Source of the DNA: Maylandia zebra
Lineage: Eukaryota > Chordata > Actinopteri > Cichliformes > Cichlidae
Assembly (NCBI RefSeq): GCF_041146795.1
Contig: NC_135183.1
Coordinates: 12,135,340 to 12,199,339 of the forward strand
Length of the DNA stretch: 64,000 nucleotides
Direction: 5' to 3'
Shown: one piece after another, positions 23,931 to 35,995 of the stretch
Layout of the letters: every line of letters starts with the position of its first letter
How positions within the stretch are numbered: position 1 is the first letter of the stretch
The notes under the pieces: generated by a model
Databases searched by the model: none
The model's input: only the letters and a program-made list of their open reading frames with translations
Told to the model about the DNA's origin: nothing
Translations under genes and position numbers: made by a program

Positions 23931-26270
23931 CTACTGAGGAGATGAGAATCTGCCAAAGAACAGGATGGACTTGGTCTTATTGTGTCTGATGAAGAAGAGG
24001 AAGGGGTGATCTGCTGTGAAGTGTGTGTCCGGTATATAACAACAAGCGCTGATCATAGCACCTGTGGCTGCAGCGGCCTCTGTGCCCTCCTCGTTCACCT
24101 CCACAAAGGCCTTGTGGGCCACCGTAGACAGGAAGAGCGCCCCTTCACCGTTCATGCCAGACAGGTCAGCCCTTCCTGCACAGAACACGTTCTTCATACC
24201 CAGTTTAGCCAGAGGATCATTCAGCTCGTAGTCTTCCTCCAGCTTGAACTTTGGCAGGTGAAGGACAACCTCTGAATGGGTGCTCATGTTTTTCCTGTCG
24301 GTCCATTCATTCAGCCTCTCCTGTGTTAGCTCCTTCTCCAGCTGGAATACAGTTAATACATTTTGTCATATTTCTTTTGCTCATATTTAAATTCATTTTA
24401 TACACGAAATCAGAAGCGGTCTGTTAAATGATCAAATTTAATGAAGTAAGTAAGCATGTTTCTAGGCTGTGTACCTTCAGCAGAGGGCCTGAGCCGTCTG
24501 AGGACTCCTTAGGCAGCAGAATGAACATGCTGAGCTCCTCACCCACATAGGGCAGCTCCAGGATCTGCAAATCATGGTCAGCAATGTAGTTGTAGGGAAG
24601 CTTCTTCCTCTGGTGCATCATCTGGACTGGTACGGTCTCATTCTGACACACAGGAAATCCAGGCGACCAGATCATGTTATCATAAAGCTTCTGATGGTGT
24701 TTACCTTAAACATTTTACAGTTTCCTGTATTCAGACTTTGAGTCCAGATTTTGTAACCTTCAGTTAAATTTCTACCTGTTTGATTTTAAAGGGCATCTCT
24801 TTGGTGTTTGCCTCTTTAAACGGGTTCTTCCAGTTGCCCTTGAAGTAGACAGCATTGACCAGAGCCAGTCTGGTATCTTTGTTGACTGTTCCTGGCTTCA
24901 GAAGATCTTTTATCTTATCTGACAGGAAATACAGAAACAACAATATTTCATTATAATCCACAGAGGATGCTAAAATGATTCCCTGCTGTTCAGGCTGTGG
25001 AAGATGCACATTCTCACTTTCTGTCTGCTGCTCGACCCAGCTGTTGATCTCTGCTCTGCACGCCTCTGGAGCTCCGATGAAGTCCACAGTCTTCAGGTCT
25101 GCCTGGTAGTACTTCTGTGTGGCTTCAAGGAAGTCCTGCAGAGAGCAGACATCTGTTTATTAATCCAGTCTTTGTAATGAAGAACTTTATGAAGAGAATC
25201 ATTGATGTGGACACTCACTGGGAGGAAGTGGGCAATGTTTTCTCCATAAAGACGGTTGGCTAGTTTCAGGATGTAGGATCCAGATGGTGAGTTGATGTCA
25301 GCGTTCAGTTTCTGGAAGTCTGCATGGACGCCTTCACCTGAGCTGAATGAGAGGGCCTGTGTGGCATTGAAGACAAAGACTGAAAGGATGTGACACTGAG
25401 CCTGAGCGACCCTAATGTAACAATTTATGGTCCAAAGGTAGAAACTGGACAACTTTATTCTTTCAGCATCAGGTTTAATAATGGTAAATGGCCTGTATTT
25501 ATATAGCGCTTTACTAGTCCCTAAGGACCCCAAAGCGCTTTACATATCCAGTCATCCACCCATTCACGCACACATTCACACACTGGTGATGGCAAGCTAC
25601 ATTGTAGCCACAGCCACCCTGGGGCGCACTGACAGACACTGGCGCCACCGGGCCCTCTGACCACCACCAGTAGGCAACGGGTGAAGTGTCTTGCCCAAGG
25701 ACACAACAACCAAGACTGTCCAAGCCGGGGCTCGAACCGGCAACCTTCCGATTACAAGGCGAACTCCCAACTCTTGAGCCACGATCGCCCCGTAATAACC
25801 TTTAACATACTGTCAGTCTCACTGAACATCATGCTCTCAGTAACTATACTGCTTGTGCGTTTTATGGACTTTCATGCCATTTATATAACATTCTAGCTTC
25901 ATATGTTATTTACATGATGGTATATTGTTAGAACAATGAATTTTTGACGTTATAACGTGATATAGTTCGATTTTTCTTTTGCCTGGGTGGCAGCTCAACG
26001 CTTCCGTAACTGCTTTTAAAATACAACGAGGGCTTGAAGTTGCAATCATGCTGGCTGATCAACTGACAGCGCGGTGCAACTAACAAGTGACAGTGAGCTG
26101 ACCTGAGCCATCTGAGCTGCAGTGTCTCCTTTAGCTCCCAGGTAGACCATGGCCAGGGCTGAGCTGATGCTCAGAGGAGAGACAAAGATGTTTCCAGCAG
26201 GGTTTGTCTGGCTCAGAGTGCGGAACAGCTCCAAGGCAAAGGCTGTGTTTGAGCTGCTGACGGCGGACAT
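23931..26270 (-). CDS. serpinb1-like: serpin B: clade B serpin, P1 Cys
   Basis: Coding exons: 26270-26103, 25395-25219 (or from 25379), 25135-25018, 24918-24776, 24642-24475 and 24341-23931; about 394 residues, the same layout as A. Helix and sheet scaffold residues match A and C closely. The hinge '[13 protein letters not shown]' is Ala-rich and inhibitory in type. The loop reads M-I-S-A-C/C-Y-I-P, so P1 and P1' are both Cys. The signature is '[11 protein letters not shown]'. Coding exon 3 is '[20 protein letters not shown]', unlike A. Intron 2 contains a complete SINE. All six exons are open and splice sites are canonical, so I regard it as functional. The upstream TATA-like element is weak (TTTATTTACA near 26595-26606). 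Confidence 0.9.
25483..25792 (-). mobile_element. tRNA-derived SINE in serpin B intron 2
   Basis: On the minus strand the head has Pol III A-box-like 'tggctcaagagttggg' and B-box 'ggttcgagcccc'. The body carries 'cttgggcaagacacttcacc', the conserved V-SINE-type core. The tail is 'aaagcgctttggggtcctta' and 'agcgctatataaat'. A 6-bp 'taataa' duplication flanks it (25476-25481 and 25793-25798). An identical insertion is in serpin C. Confidence 0.85.
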
Positions 26271-26660
26271 GGCTGATGGTGTTTTCCTGTAACATGCAAA
26301 CAACCGTTTAAGCTGCTACAGCATTACCTACTGGAAACACAACAGAAGACTTTATATTAAAGCAACGAGAAAAAGTGACTTTTTCAGGAGAGCGCATACA
26401 GACAGAAACCACCGCCCAACTCACGGAAGCTAAGACACCGGACACGGCGCAGCCCGTTTCAGAAACTTGTCAACAGCGACTCGTTTATCTGAACTACAAG
26501 CTACTTTATTCCCACACACATAAAACGAAGACAAATCCAGCAGAATACCCGATTTACAGGGTGAGATATTAGTCTAACTGCAGTTCTTTGCTGGGTGTAA
26601 ATAAAGTTGGAGGATTGAAGAAGGACGATCCTACGGAAGAGGAAAGGGCTTCGGAGCGTG
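26271..26660 (-). promoter_or_regulatory. serpin B first exon and promoter region
   Basis: A non-coding first exon probably ends at 26549, where the minus strand has a GT donor (ATCGG/GTATTC) equivalent to that of C. The TATA position has only TATTTACA. A cAMP-response-like TGATGTCA is present near 26660. Confidence 0.4.
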
Positions 26661-27144
26661 ATGTCACGAGAGGGGGCGTGGCCAAGTTTTGGTTTGCAGG
26701 TAAACAGAAACAAATGATCCCTGTTGTCTTTGCTTAATGATTGGATTTGGTCCTGACAATCCACATTGCTGGAATCGTATCTTTCAACATGTGTGTGGGT
26801 CGATTTGAATGATCCAGATGTAAGTGCAGCCACTCAGCCTCTACTGCAGATGTGTCACAAATTAATCTTGTAGTAAACTATGGCACTTGGCCACAGGTGG
26901 CAGTAGTGGACTGACCTCCATTTGAGACTGCTCCAGCTGCTATGTGATAGTCAGTAGATCTGCTACAAATTGCAGATCATATGGAAGTTTTGGAAATAAA
27001 TCATGAATATTCCTTGCTTAGCATTAAAAGTAAACATTTCTAGCTCTCCCCCACACTCAAAAACAGATGCCAAACCTACTGACACACCTGAGTCACTCAC
27101 TTTCTTAAATCCACTCACTCTCACTGGCTCTGTTTATTACTAAA
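26661..27144. other. gap between serpin B and duplicated block
   Basis: About 480 bp without a recognised gene or element. Confidence 0.45.
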
Positions 27145-27471
27145 CTTGTGTCTCCCATGAGGAGTCAACTATTTAGTGCAGTGCCCATTGAAATTGATCA
27201 TAAGATCAAAGTCATAATTTCCATTTTGTTGAGATGCCCTGCTCTCTGTATCAAAATTCCTCTCCTGATATTGCTGCACCTTTACCTCTCTCAGTGCACA
27301 TGGATCTATTGTTATATACAAACTGATTACCAGTTCTGTCTCTCCTTTATCTGCAGCTGATTCTTCTCATGTCAAGGCTGTATGTATAAAGCTTCTATCA
27401 GAATGTTAAAGTGGTGTGCTGTATGTTGCTGTCTACAGCCTGAGGAACATAAAAATAACAGTGGCTCCACG
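27145..27471. repeat. duplicated intergenic block, copy 2
   Basis: Near-identical to 20123-20449, same orientation. It differs by only a few substitutions over about 325 bp. Confidence 0.9.
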
Positions 27472-28174
27472 CTGCTCTCCAACTGTCATTGGCATTATAT
27501 GCATCTGATCTCAGACTCTATGTTATGGTTCTGGGTCATTTTGAACCAGCGTTCTCAGTTTTCTTGCATTTTTGTATTATATTAAGTTTATTATTTTAAG
27601 GATTTATTCTATGGTTCCTAGATTGTTCTGTTTAGTTTATTAGACTCCCCCTTGTGTCTTTGCCCTCTGTATGTCTTCCTTTATTTAATTGTGAGTTCTT
27701 GTGCTTTGTTTCCTCTCCCTGTTTTGTTCCATCATGTTTCCCCTGCCTGGCATGTCTGTGCTCTCCCTCATGTTCTCTCTCCCCCTCCAGTCTCTGTCTC
27801 GGTGTACTTCCTGTTTTACTTTGATAGTCTCCCGTCAGTGTACATCACGGTGTTTACTCCTGCCCTGTCCCGTTATGGTTATTCGTTGTTAGCTGCCCAT
27901 TCCATAGATACTAATGCACCATCATACCATCAGAGCTGCAGACTCTTGATAATAAGTTGGAGTTTCCTCTTCAGTCTGAAGGACACAGTATCTATGTTCT
28001 CTAAATCTGCTAGAACTTGTGCTTTTATACAAGTACCATCTATTTTATTTAAAAAACAATGTAATGAAAAGAGTTCGTAATTAGCAAAACGTCACAATAC
28101 AAAATTCCATTTACTTTATTTCAAAGATTTATTTTAATTTGAATTGCAACATCATTTTCCTCTGCTGCTTCTGT
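27472..28174. other. gap and 3' flank of serpin C
   Basis: A pyrimidine-rich stretch (27650-27830) with accidental open frames is followed by sequence (27985-28174) that matches the 3' flank of serpin A. AATAAA on the minus strand at about 28128-28133 could serve as poly(A) signal for serpin C. Confidence 0.5.
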
Positions 28175-30550
28175 CTACTCAGGAGATGAGAATCTGCCAA
28201 AGAACAGGATGGACTTGGTCTTGTTGTGTCTGATGAAGAAGAGGAAGGGGTGATCTGCTCTGAAGTGTGTGTCCGGTATATAACAAAGTAGCATGATCAT
28301 AGCACCTGTGGCTGCAGCGGCCTCTGTGCCCTCCTCGTTCACCTCCACAAAGGCCTTGTGGGCCATCGTAGACAGGAAGAGCGCCCCTTCACCGTTCATG
28401 CCAGACAGGTCAGCGCTTCCTGCACAGAACACGTTCTTCATACCCAGTTTAGCCAGAGGATCATTCAGCTCGTAGTCTTCCTCCAGCTTGAACTTTGGCA
28501 GGTGAAGGACAACTTCTGAATCAACATCCATGTTTTTCCTGTCGGTCCATTCATTCAGCCTCTCCTGTGTTAGCTCCTTCTCCAGCTGGAACACAGTTAA
28601 TACATTTTGTCATATTTCTTTTGCTCATATTTAAATTCATTTTATCCACGAAATCAGAAGCGGTCTGTTAAATGATCAAATTTAAGTAAACTGAAGTGAA
28701 GCAGAAGAGTTTTTGTGTCTTTTCTTTACAGGAAGTTGTTTCTAGGCTGTGTACCTTCAGCAGAGGGCCTGAGCCGTCTGAGGACTCCTTAGGCAGCAGA
28801 ATGAACATGCTGAGCTCCTCACCCACATAGGGCAGCTCCAGGATCTGCAAATCATGGTCAGCAATGTAGTTGTAGGGAAGCTTCTTCCTCTGGTGCATCA
28901 TCTGGACTGGTACGGTCTCATTCTGACACACAGGAAATCCAGGCGACCAGATCATGTTATCATAAAGCTTCTGATGGTGTTTACCTTAAACATTTTACAG
29001 TTTCCTGTATTCAGACTTTGAGTCCAGATTTTGTAACCTTCAGTTAAATTTCTACCTGTTTGATTTTAAAGGGCATCTCTTTGGTGTTTGCCTCTTTAAA
29101 CGGGTTCTTCCAGTTGCCCTTGAAGTAGACAGCATTGACCAGAGCCAGTCTGGTATCTGCGTCGACTGTTCCTGGCTTCAGAAGGTCTTTTATCTTATCT
29201 GAAAGGAAATACAGAAACAACAATATTTCATTATAATCCACAGAGGATGCTAAAATGATTCCCTGCTGTTCAGGCTGTGGAAGATGCACATTCTCACTTT
29301 CTGTCTGCTGCTCGACCCAGCTGTTGATCTCTGCTCTGCACGCCTCTGGAGCTCCGATGAAGTCGACAGTCTTCAGGTCTGCCTGGTAGTACTTCTGTGT
29401 GGCTTCAAGGAAGTCCTGCAGAGAGCAGACATCTGTTTATTAATCCAGTCTTTGTAATGAAGAACTTTATGAAGAGAATCATTGATGTGGACACTCACTG
29501 AGAGGAAGTGGGCAGTGTTTTCTCCATAAAGACGGTTGGCTAGTTTCAGGATGTAGGATCCAGATGGTGAGTTGATGTCAGCGTTCAGTTTCTGGAAGTC
29601 TGCATGGACGCCTTCACCTGAGCTGAATGAGAGGGCCTGTGTGGCATTGAAGACAAAGACTGAAAGGATGTGACACTGAGCCTGAGCGACCCTAATGTAA
29701 CAATTTATGGTCCAAAGGTAGAAACTGGACAACTTTATTCTTTCAGCATCAGGTTTAATAATGGTAAATGGTCTGTATTTATATAGCGCTTTACTAGTCC
29801 CTAAGGACCCCAAAGCGCTTTACATATCCAGTCATCCACCCATTCACGCACACATTCACACACTGGTGATGGCAAGCTACATTGTAGCCACAGCCACCCT
29901 GGGGCGCACTGACAGACACTGGCGCCACCGGGCCCTCTGACCACCACCAGTAGGCAACGGGTGAAGTGTCTTGCCCAAGGACACAACAACCAAGACTGTC
30001 CAAGCCGGGGCTCGAACCGGCAACCTTCCGATTACAAGGCGAACTCCCAACTCTTGAGCCACGATCGCCCCGTAATAACCTTTAACATACTGTCAGTCTC
30101 ACTGAACATCATGCTCTCAGTAACTATACTGCTTGTGCGTTTTATGGACTTTCATGCCATTTATATAACATTCTAGCTTCATATGTTATTTACATGATGG
30201 TATATTGTTAGAACAATGAATTTTTGACGTTATAACGTGATATAGTTCGATTTTTCTTTTGCCTGGGTGGCAGCTCAACGCTTCCGTAACTGCTTTTAAA
30301 ATACAACGAGGGCTTGAAGTTGCAATCATGCTGGCTGATCAACTGACAGCGCGGTGCAACTAACAAGTGACAGTGAGCTGACCTGAGCCATCTGAGCTGC
30401 AGTGTCTCCTTTAGCTCCCAGGTAGACCATGGCCAGGGCTGAGCTGATGCTCAGAGGAGAGACAAAGATGTTCCCGACAGAGTTTGCCTGGCTCAGAGTG
30501 CGGAACAGCTCCAAGGCAAAGGCTGTGTTTGAGCTGCTGACGGCGGACAT
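28175..30550 (-). CDS. serpinb1-like: serpin C: clade B serpin, P1 Leu
   Basis: Coding exons: 30550-30383, 29675-29499 (or from 29659), 29415-29298, 29198-29056, 28922-28755 and 28585-28175; about 394 residues. From 28755 to about 30460 it is nearly base-for-base the same as serpin B at a constant offset of 4280, including the SINE, so the split is very recent. The loop nevertheless differs: M-I-M-L-L/C-Y-I-P, giving P1 Leu and P1' Cys. The hinge is Ala-rich as in B. Coding exon 4 has '[20 protein letters not shown]' where B has NKD. Exon 1 of the coding part has '[15 protein letters not shown]', closer to E than to B. All exons are open. Confidence 0.9.
29763..30072 (-). mobile_element. tRNA-derived SINE in serpin C intron 2
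   Basis: The same insertion at the same site as in serpin B, offset 4280, with the same flanking 'taataa'. It was therefore copied with the gene rather than inserted independently. Confidence 0.85.
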
Positions 30551-30886
30551 GGCTGATGTTGTTTTCCTGCAAACAACCGTTTAAACTGCTACAGCATTAC
30601 ATACTGAAAACATAACAAGAGACTTAAAGCAATGAGAAAAAACCTTACCGGAAGTAACACCAGCACTGCTGGAGAATAAAGAAAATCAAAGGATTCCTAT
30701 CAGAGTTATCTGTACACCAGTCAGCTTTGCATTTTTTAACAGCCTGAGCTGTTATCACATTAGCTGGTGTCTATGACTCAACCATACTTGACTCGCTGTG
30801 TGCGAAAAAAGTCAAAGCAAAATGACAAGACAAAGAAAAGTAAAAATACACTCACACATAAAACAAGGAAAAATCCAGAGGACTAC

Positions 30887-30960
30887 CTGATTTACAAGAG
30901 CACAGAACTGTGGTGAGACAGGAGACTGACTGTAGTCCTTCTCTCTGTATAAATAAGGTT
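30887..30960 (-). promoter_or_regulatory. serpin C TATA box and non-coding first exon
   Basis: On the minus strand TATTTATA occupies 30954-30947, and a likely non-coding exon follows, ending at 30887 with a good donor (AATCAG/GTAGTC). This is the best TATA match among copies A to C. The exon start is inferred from the TATA spacing. Confidence 0.5.
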
Positions 30961-32326
30961 GGTGGAAGGAACAAGGGCGGTCCAGTCTTACTGGTTATGG
31001 CTCATTTTCCAGAGAACATCATTACTAAATCTCATGGGAAAATCTGAACTGAGAATGCTCAACTCTGATGGGAAATAAAATCCCAGACTGTAAGTTGATG
31101 AATCAGAGTGTTCTCTATAATGTGAATCATTATTTCTGACATATGTATGTGTCATCTGGGGAAGAAGGACTTTTCTTACCTAGCTGTTGCATGCCCAGTG
31201 CTGCAGCGGCCTCTGTGCCCTCCTCGTTCACCTCCACAAAGGCCTTGTGGGCCATCGTAGACAGGAAGAGCCCCCCTTCACCGTTCATGCCAGACACGTC
31301 AGTGCTTCCTGCACAGAACACGTCCTTCATACCCAGTTTAGCCAGAGGATCATTCAGCTCATAGTCTTCCTCCAGCTTGAGCTTTGGCAGGTGAACAAGA
31401 ACTTCTGAATGAACTTCCATGTTTTTCCTGTCGGTCCATTCATTCAGCCTCTCCTGTGTTAGCTCCTTCTCCAGCTGGAACACAGTTAATACATTTTGTC
31501 ATATTACTTTCGCTCATATTTAAATTCATTTTATACATGAAATCAGGAGCGGTCTGTTAAATTCTTAAGTGATCAAATTCAATAAAGTAAACTGAAGTGA
31601 AGCAGAAGAGTTTTTGTGTCTTTTCTTTACAGGAAGTTGTTTCTAGGCTGTGTACCTTCAGCAGAGGGTCTGAGCCGTCTGAGGACTCCTTAGGCAGCAG
31701 AATGAACATGCTGAGCTCCTCACCCACATAGGGCAGCTCCAGGATCTGCAAATCATGGTCAGCAATGTAGTTGTAGGGAAGCTTCTTCCTCTGGTGCATC
31801 ATCTGGACTGGTACGGTCTCATTCTGACACACAGGAAATCCAGGCGACCAGATCATGTTATCATAAAGCTTCTGATGGTGTTTACCTTAAACATTTGACA
31901 CAGTTTCCTGTATTCAGACTTTGTGTCCAGATCTTGTATCCTTCAGTTAAATTTCTACCTGTTTGATTTTAAAGGGCATCTCTTTGGTGTTTGCCCCTTT
32001 AAACGGGTTTTTCCAGTTGCCCTTGAAGTAGACAGCATTGACCAGAGCCAGTCTAGTATCTGCGTTGACTGTTCCTGGCTTCAGAAGGTCTTTTATCTTA
32101 TCTGACAGGAAATACAGAAACACAACAATATTTCATTATAATCCACAGAGGATGCTAAAATGATTCCCTGCTGTTCAGGCTGTGGAAGATGCACAGTCTC
32201 ACTTTCTGTCTGCTGCTCGACCCAGCTGTTGATCTCTGCTCTGCAAGCCTCTGGAGCTCCGATGAAGTCCACAGTCTTCAGGTCTGCCTGGTAGTACTTC
32301 TGTGTGGCTTCAAGGAAGTCCTGCAG

Positions 32327-34863
32327 CCCTGCTGCGTGCAGCGGGGCTAGGGGAGGGTCTGTGCTGATGGACGTGGGTTACTGACCTGGTAGCCTGTCTG
32401 CCCCTGGGTGGGTCCGGGATGGGCGTGGGGGTCTGGGGGCGCTCCGTCTCTGGGCCGGGGCCCTGGCCGGGCCTCGGGGCCTTGGGTCCTGGTTTGTGTT
32501 GCCGGGGTTGTGGGCGGGTGGGTGCATGGGGGCCCATCCCTGGCGCAGGGTGCCGCCGGTGTGTCGAGCCGCCTGTGGGGCTCTTTAACCGGTGGGGGAG
32601 ATTGTCAAACCTTGCAGGAGCTTTCCTCCCCTCAGGAACTCTCTGCAGGAGGGGGAGATACAGGAGAGGTGGAGGAAGATCTCAGCCTGCGCGTCTATTG
32701 TCTCATGTAGTCTGGAAGACGAGTGGATGGTGGGGTGGGTGCAGTTTTCTCTGTGGTGGGGTTGGGTGGACTGTCCCGGGCTCTGTGGGGCCGGGGGGCG
32801 CTGCTGCGCTGGGCCCCGGTCTGGATGGGCCTGGGCCCCCTTTCCCTGGCGGGTCGCGGAGTATGGGAGTGCCTACTGGGGTCAGTGGGGGAGCTGACCC
32901 CAGGGAGGGGTCACCTGCCCCTCCCTTCCTTTCCTCCCCATCTCCAGCTGCCTCCCTCTTCCCGCTCCACCACAACCACCCACACATGCAGGGCCTTGGA
33001 GTAGGGGTATGTCACCAGGGTGCAGAGGAGGCTACCCCCCCCCCCCCCCCCCCTCCCCTCTGTCCCCTTCTGGCTGCCTCTGCCTCAATTTTATTCCACA
33101 ACTTAGACATTCACATTACTCACACTCTCATTACGCATACATATAGGATCTTGGGGGTGGGCACGATACACGGAATCCAAGTTACCATCAGGGTGTACAC
33201 CCCACCCCTGGCATCGTTGCCCACCTCTCAATTTTAAATACACGTAGACATTGAGGGCTAGCAGGAGGGACTATGCGCTTACCTGCTGCTCTCTGGCAGG
33301 TAGCTCCATGCCCTCCTGGGTTTTAATTGCACCTTAGAACACACATGCATCAACACTACAATGAGCGGGTGGAGGGAGGTTTGGAGTCTTTTCTCACCCC
33401 CGTTCTCTGCGGCCTGCTGGGGGGCTAGGAGGAGTTGGCCGTCCGGCTGCGGTCTGGGGTGTGGGGCCTCCCTGCTGCTGCGGAGTCGGGGCGGTCTGCC
33501 TCTCCCCACCGCCGGGAAAAGGGTAACACCACCTGGGTCTGGGTGCGGTTCCCCCCTCCAGGGGCAAGAGTACCTAGACCCGGTTTGTAGAGTACGCTTG
33601 GGGAGTGTGATTGTGTGTACAGCGTCTCTTTATGTCTGTCTCCACGTCGGTTGAGTGTGAAGTGCACATGAGAGCATGAGGGTGGGAATGGATGTTTGTG
33701 TCTGTGTGTGCCTGTATGTCTGTGTCTATATGTCAGGTTGGGTATCAGACGCCACCTCTCTGGGGACATCTCGGGCCCTCCAAGGTTTGGAGGCCTATCT
33801 CCACCCACCACCACTTCCCCTGCCGGTGGCGGACTCTCTCAGGTGTTGGTGCGTTGGTGGTTCTTTGTATCTGGGGGCGTCCGGGTACACACCGGCTCAC
33901 TCCTTGGCGGCCACTTATTGGGGCTCGCTCGGGCCACTTCGGAGGTGGGGTGCCCCCGGCCTCTCGGCCTGGGGCTCGGTCACTCAGGCACAGCTGGCTG
34001 CCGGCGGAGTTCACGGGCGCGTCACTGCAACTCCCCCTGGCTTCTGCTCCGCGCCTGCTGAGTGAGCCCTCATCTGGGACTCTCCTCAGCTCTTACTGGG
34101 ACAGTGGCACGGCTGCCCCTCTGTTGGTCTTCCTTGGTCTCTTGTGTTCTGGGGGCCTCTGGATGTCTGGAGTTTTGATCTCCTCCATACCTGCTTCATA
34201 CCATAGAGGACAGGGCTGTGGCTCCCCTCACTCCCTAGCAGATCATTACATGGAGAAACCTTTGGAATACAAGCATGCTGATCCACACAGGTATGCACAC
34301 AGGTGTACACACGGGTATTCACAGACGCGGACTACAGCTTTCTTGGCTGCTGCCTCAAAGCACAATGTGCGCTGTCTATCTTGCGTGCTGCACAATATCG
34401 TTTATTATTTAGTAACTAAATAATATCTACGGCTAGCTAGTTTATTGTGATGGTGCTTTTTTTTTTCTTATTATGTTGCTCTTTGTTGTTTGCTGTCTCC
34501 TCTGTTTTTTTCTCCATACAGGTGACCCAGGAGTTTTTTTTTTGTTTGTTTGGTTTTTTTTTTTCTCTCTCTTCCCCCCCTTCTCACCGTCTCTTCTCCC
34601 CTTTGGTTTTCTTTCTTTCTCTCCCTCTCTTTCTTTCATTCTTTCTCCCTGTCCTATCCCCCAGTCATGTCTGTCCCGTTTGTAACTGAAAATAAAATAA
34701 ATTCATAATTATAATAAAGGTCAATCAAATGGACCAATATGGCAAGGCCATGATGATCCACTTGGTAAAATAAATCCGCTTGGCATCTTTCTTGGCCTCA
34801 AGACAACAATTCTGATGGCTATAGATCCAAACGGGACACAAAAAAAAAAAAAAAAAAAAAAAA
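32327..34863 (+). mobile_element. poly(A)-tailed non-LTR insertion in serpin D intron 3
   Basis: Flanked by the exact 13-bp target duplication ggaagtcctgcag (32314-32326 and 34864-34876). It ends in 24 or more A residues on the plus strand. The 5' two thirds is very GC-rich; the end contains AATAAA-type motifs and 'gatccaaacgggacac'. I see no RT domain, so it is probably the 3' UTR portion of a 5'-truncated LINE. Long open frames in the GC-rich part are compositional. Confidence 0.8.
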
Positions 34864-35209
34864 GGAAGTCCTGCAGAGAGCAGACATCTGTTTATTAATC
34901 CAGTCTTTGTAATGAAGAACTTTATGAAGAGAATCATTGATGTGGACACTCACTGGGAGGAAGTGGGCAGTGTTTTCTCCATAAAGACGGTTGGCTAGTT
35001 TCAGGATGTAGGATGCAGATGGTGAGTTGATGTCAGCGTTCAGTTTCTGGCAGTCTGCATGGACGCCTTCACCTGAGCTGAATGAGAGGGCCTGTGTGGC
35101 ATTGAAGACAAAGACTGAAAGGATGTGACACTGAGCCTGAGCGACCCTAATGTAACAATTTATGGTCCAAAGGTAGAAACTGGACAACTTTAATTTTTCA
35201 GAAAAAAAG

Positions 35210-35260
35210 AAAAGTAAGAACCCCCCCCCCCCCAAAAAAAACCCCCCAAAAGACCTTGTC
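35210..35260. repeat. A-rich and poly-C/poly-A low-complexity joint
   Basis: Homopolymer runs of A, C, A and C at 35205-35250 separate serpin D intron 2 sequence from the L2 LINE that follows. Confidence 0.8.
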
Positions 35261-35309
35261 CTGTAAGTTATATTCCCTTTGGAAGGTTTACTGTATGATA
35301 AGGGTATGA

Positions 35310-35995
35310 TGGTTTTGTACATGTTAAGGTTATGCCTCAGTACTTAGTACCAAATAATCCTACCAACATGGAAAAAATTGTTCATGCATTTGTGTCATCA
35401 CGTTTAGATTATTGTAATTCCCTGTTTACCAGCTTGGACAAATCATCTCTTTCTCACCTCCAAACTATACAAAATGCAGCGGCCAGGCTACTAACATCTT
35501 CTAGCAAGCGTGCTCACATTACTCCTATTTTATATTCCTTACATTGGCTCCCAATTGATTTTAGAATACACTTTAAAATTCTTGTTTTAACACTAAATGC
35601 ACTAAACGGCCAGGACCCAGATCATTTATCCAAGCTTCTCATAAAATATACTGCTGCTGCTTGTCTCTGCTCACAGACTCAGAGTTTGTTGGTTGTTACC
35701 CGTACACGACTGAAGACCAAAGGGGACAGATGCTTTCAGTCTGTGGCACCAAGGCTGTGGAACAGTTTACCACCACAACTACGTTTGGTTGACTCTGTGG
35801 AATCCTTTAAAAAGCAGTTAAAAACTTTTCTTTTTAAACAAGCCTTCTGTTGATCAACACTTTTTAAATTTTCATTTACTATTAATCTTTTATATTGTGT
35901 ATATTGTCTATTTTGTTACTTAACTTTCTGTTTATTTTAATCTTTGTGTACAGCGCTTTGTCTATGAAAATAATAATAATAATAATAATCACACG
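35310..35995 (+). mobile_element. 5'-truncated L2-like LINE in serpin D intron 2
   Basis: An open frame to 35853 encodes the C-terminal end of an L2-type RT protein: 'HAFVSSRLDYCNSLFTSLDK', 'LQTIQNAAARLLTSSSKR', 'HWLPIDFRIHFKILVLTLN' and 'RLWNSLPPQLRLVDSVESFK'. A short 3' UTR ends in 'gtacagcgctttgtctatg' followed by (AAT)n. The catalytic RT core is not present. Confidence 0.85.

Noticed and set aside
25723-25792. tRNA gene-like A and B boxes
   Set aside because: They are the head of a SINE found in several copies, without a tRNA cloverleaf that I could close.
32400-34423. Several long GC-rich open frames (up to 272 codons, plus strand)
   Set aside because: They overlap in all frames, lie inside a poly(A)-tailed insertion with a 13-bp target duplication, and have Gly/Pro/Arg-rich low-complexity content without family resemblance.
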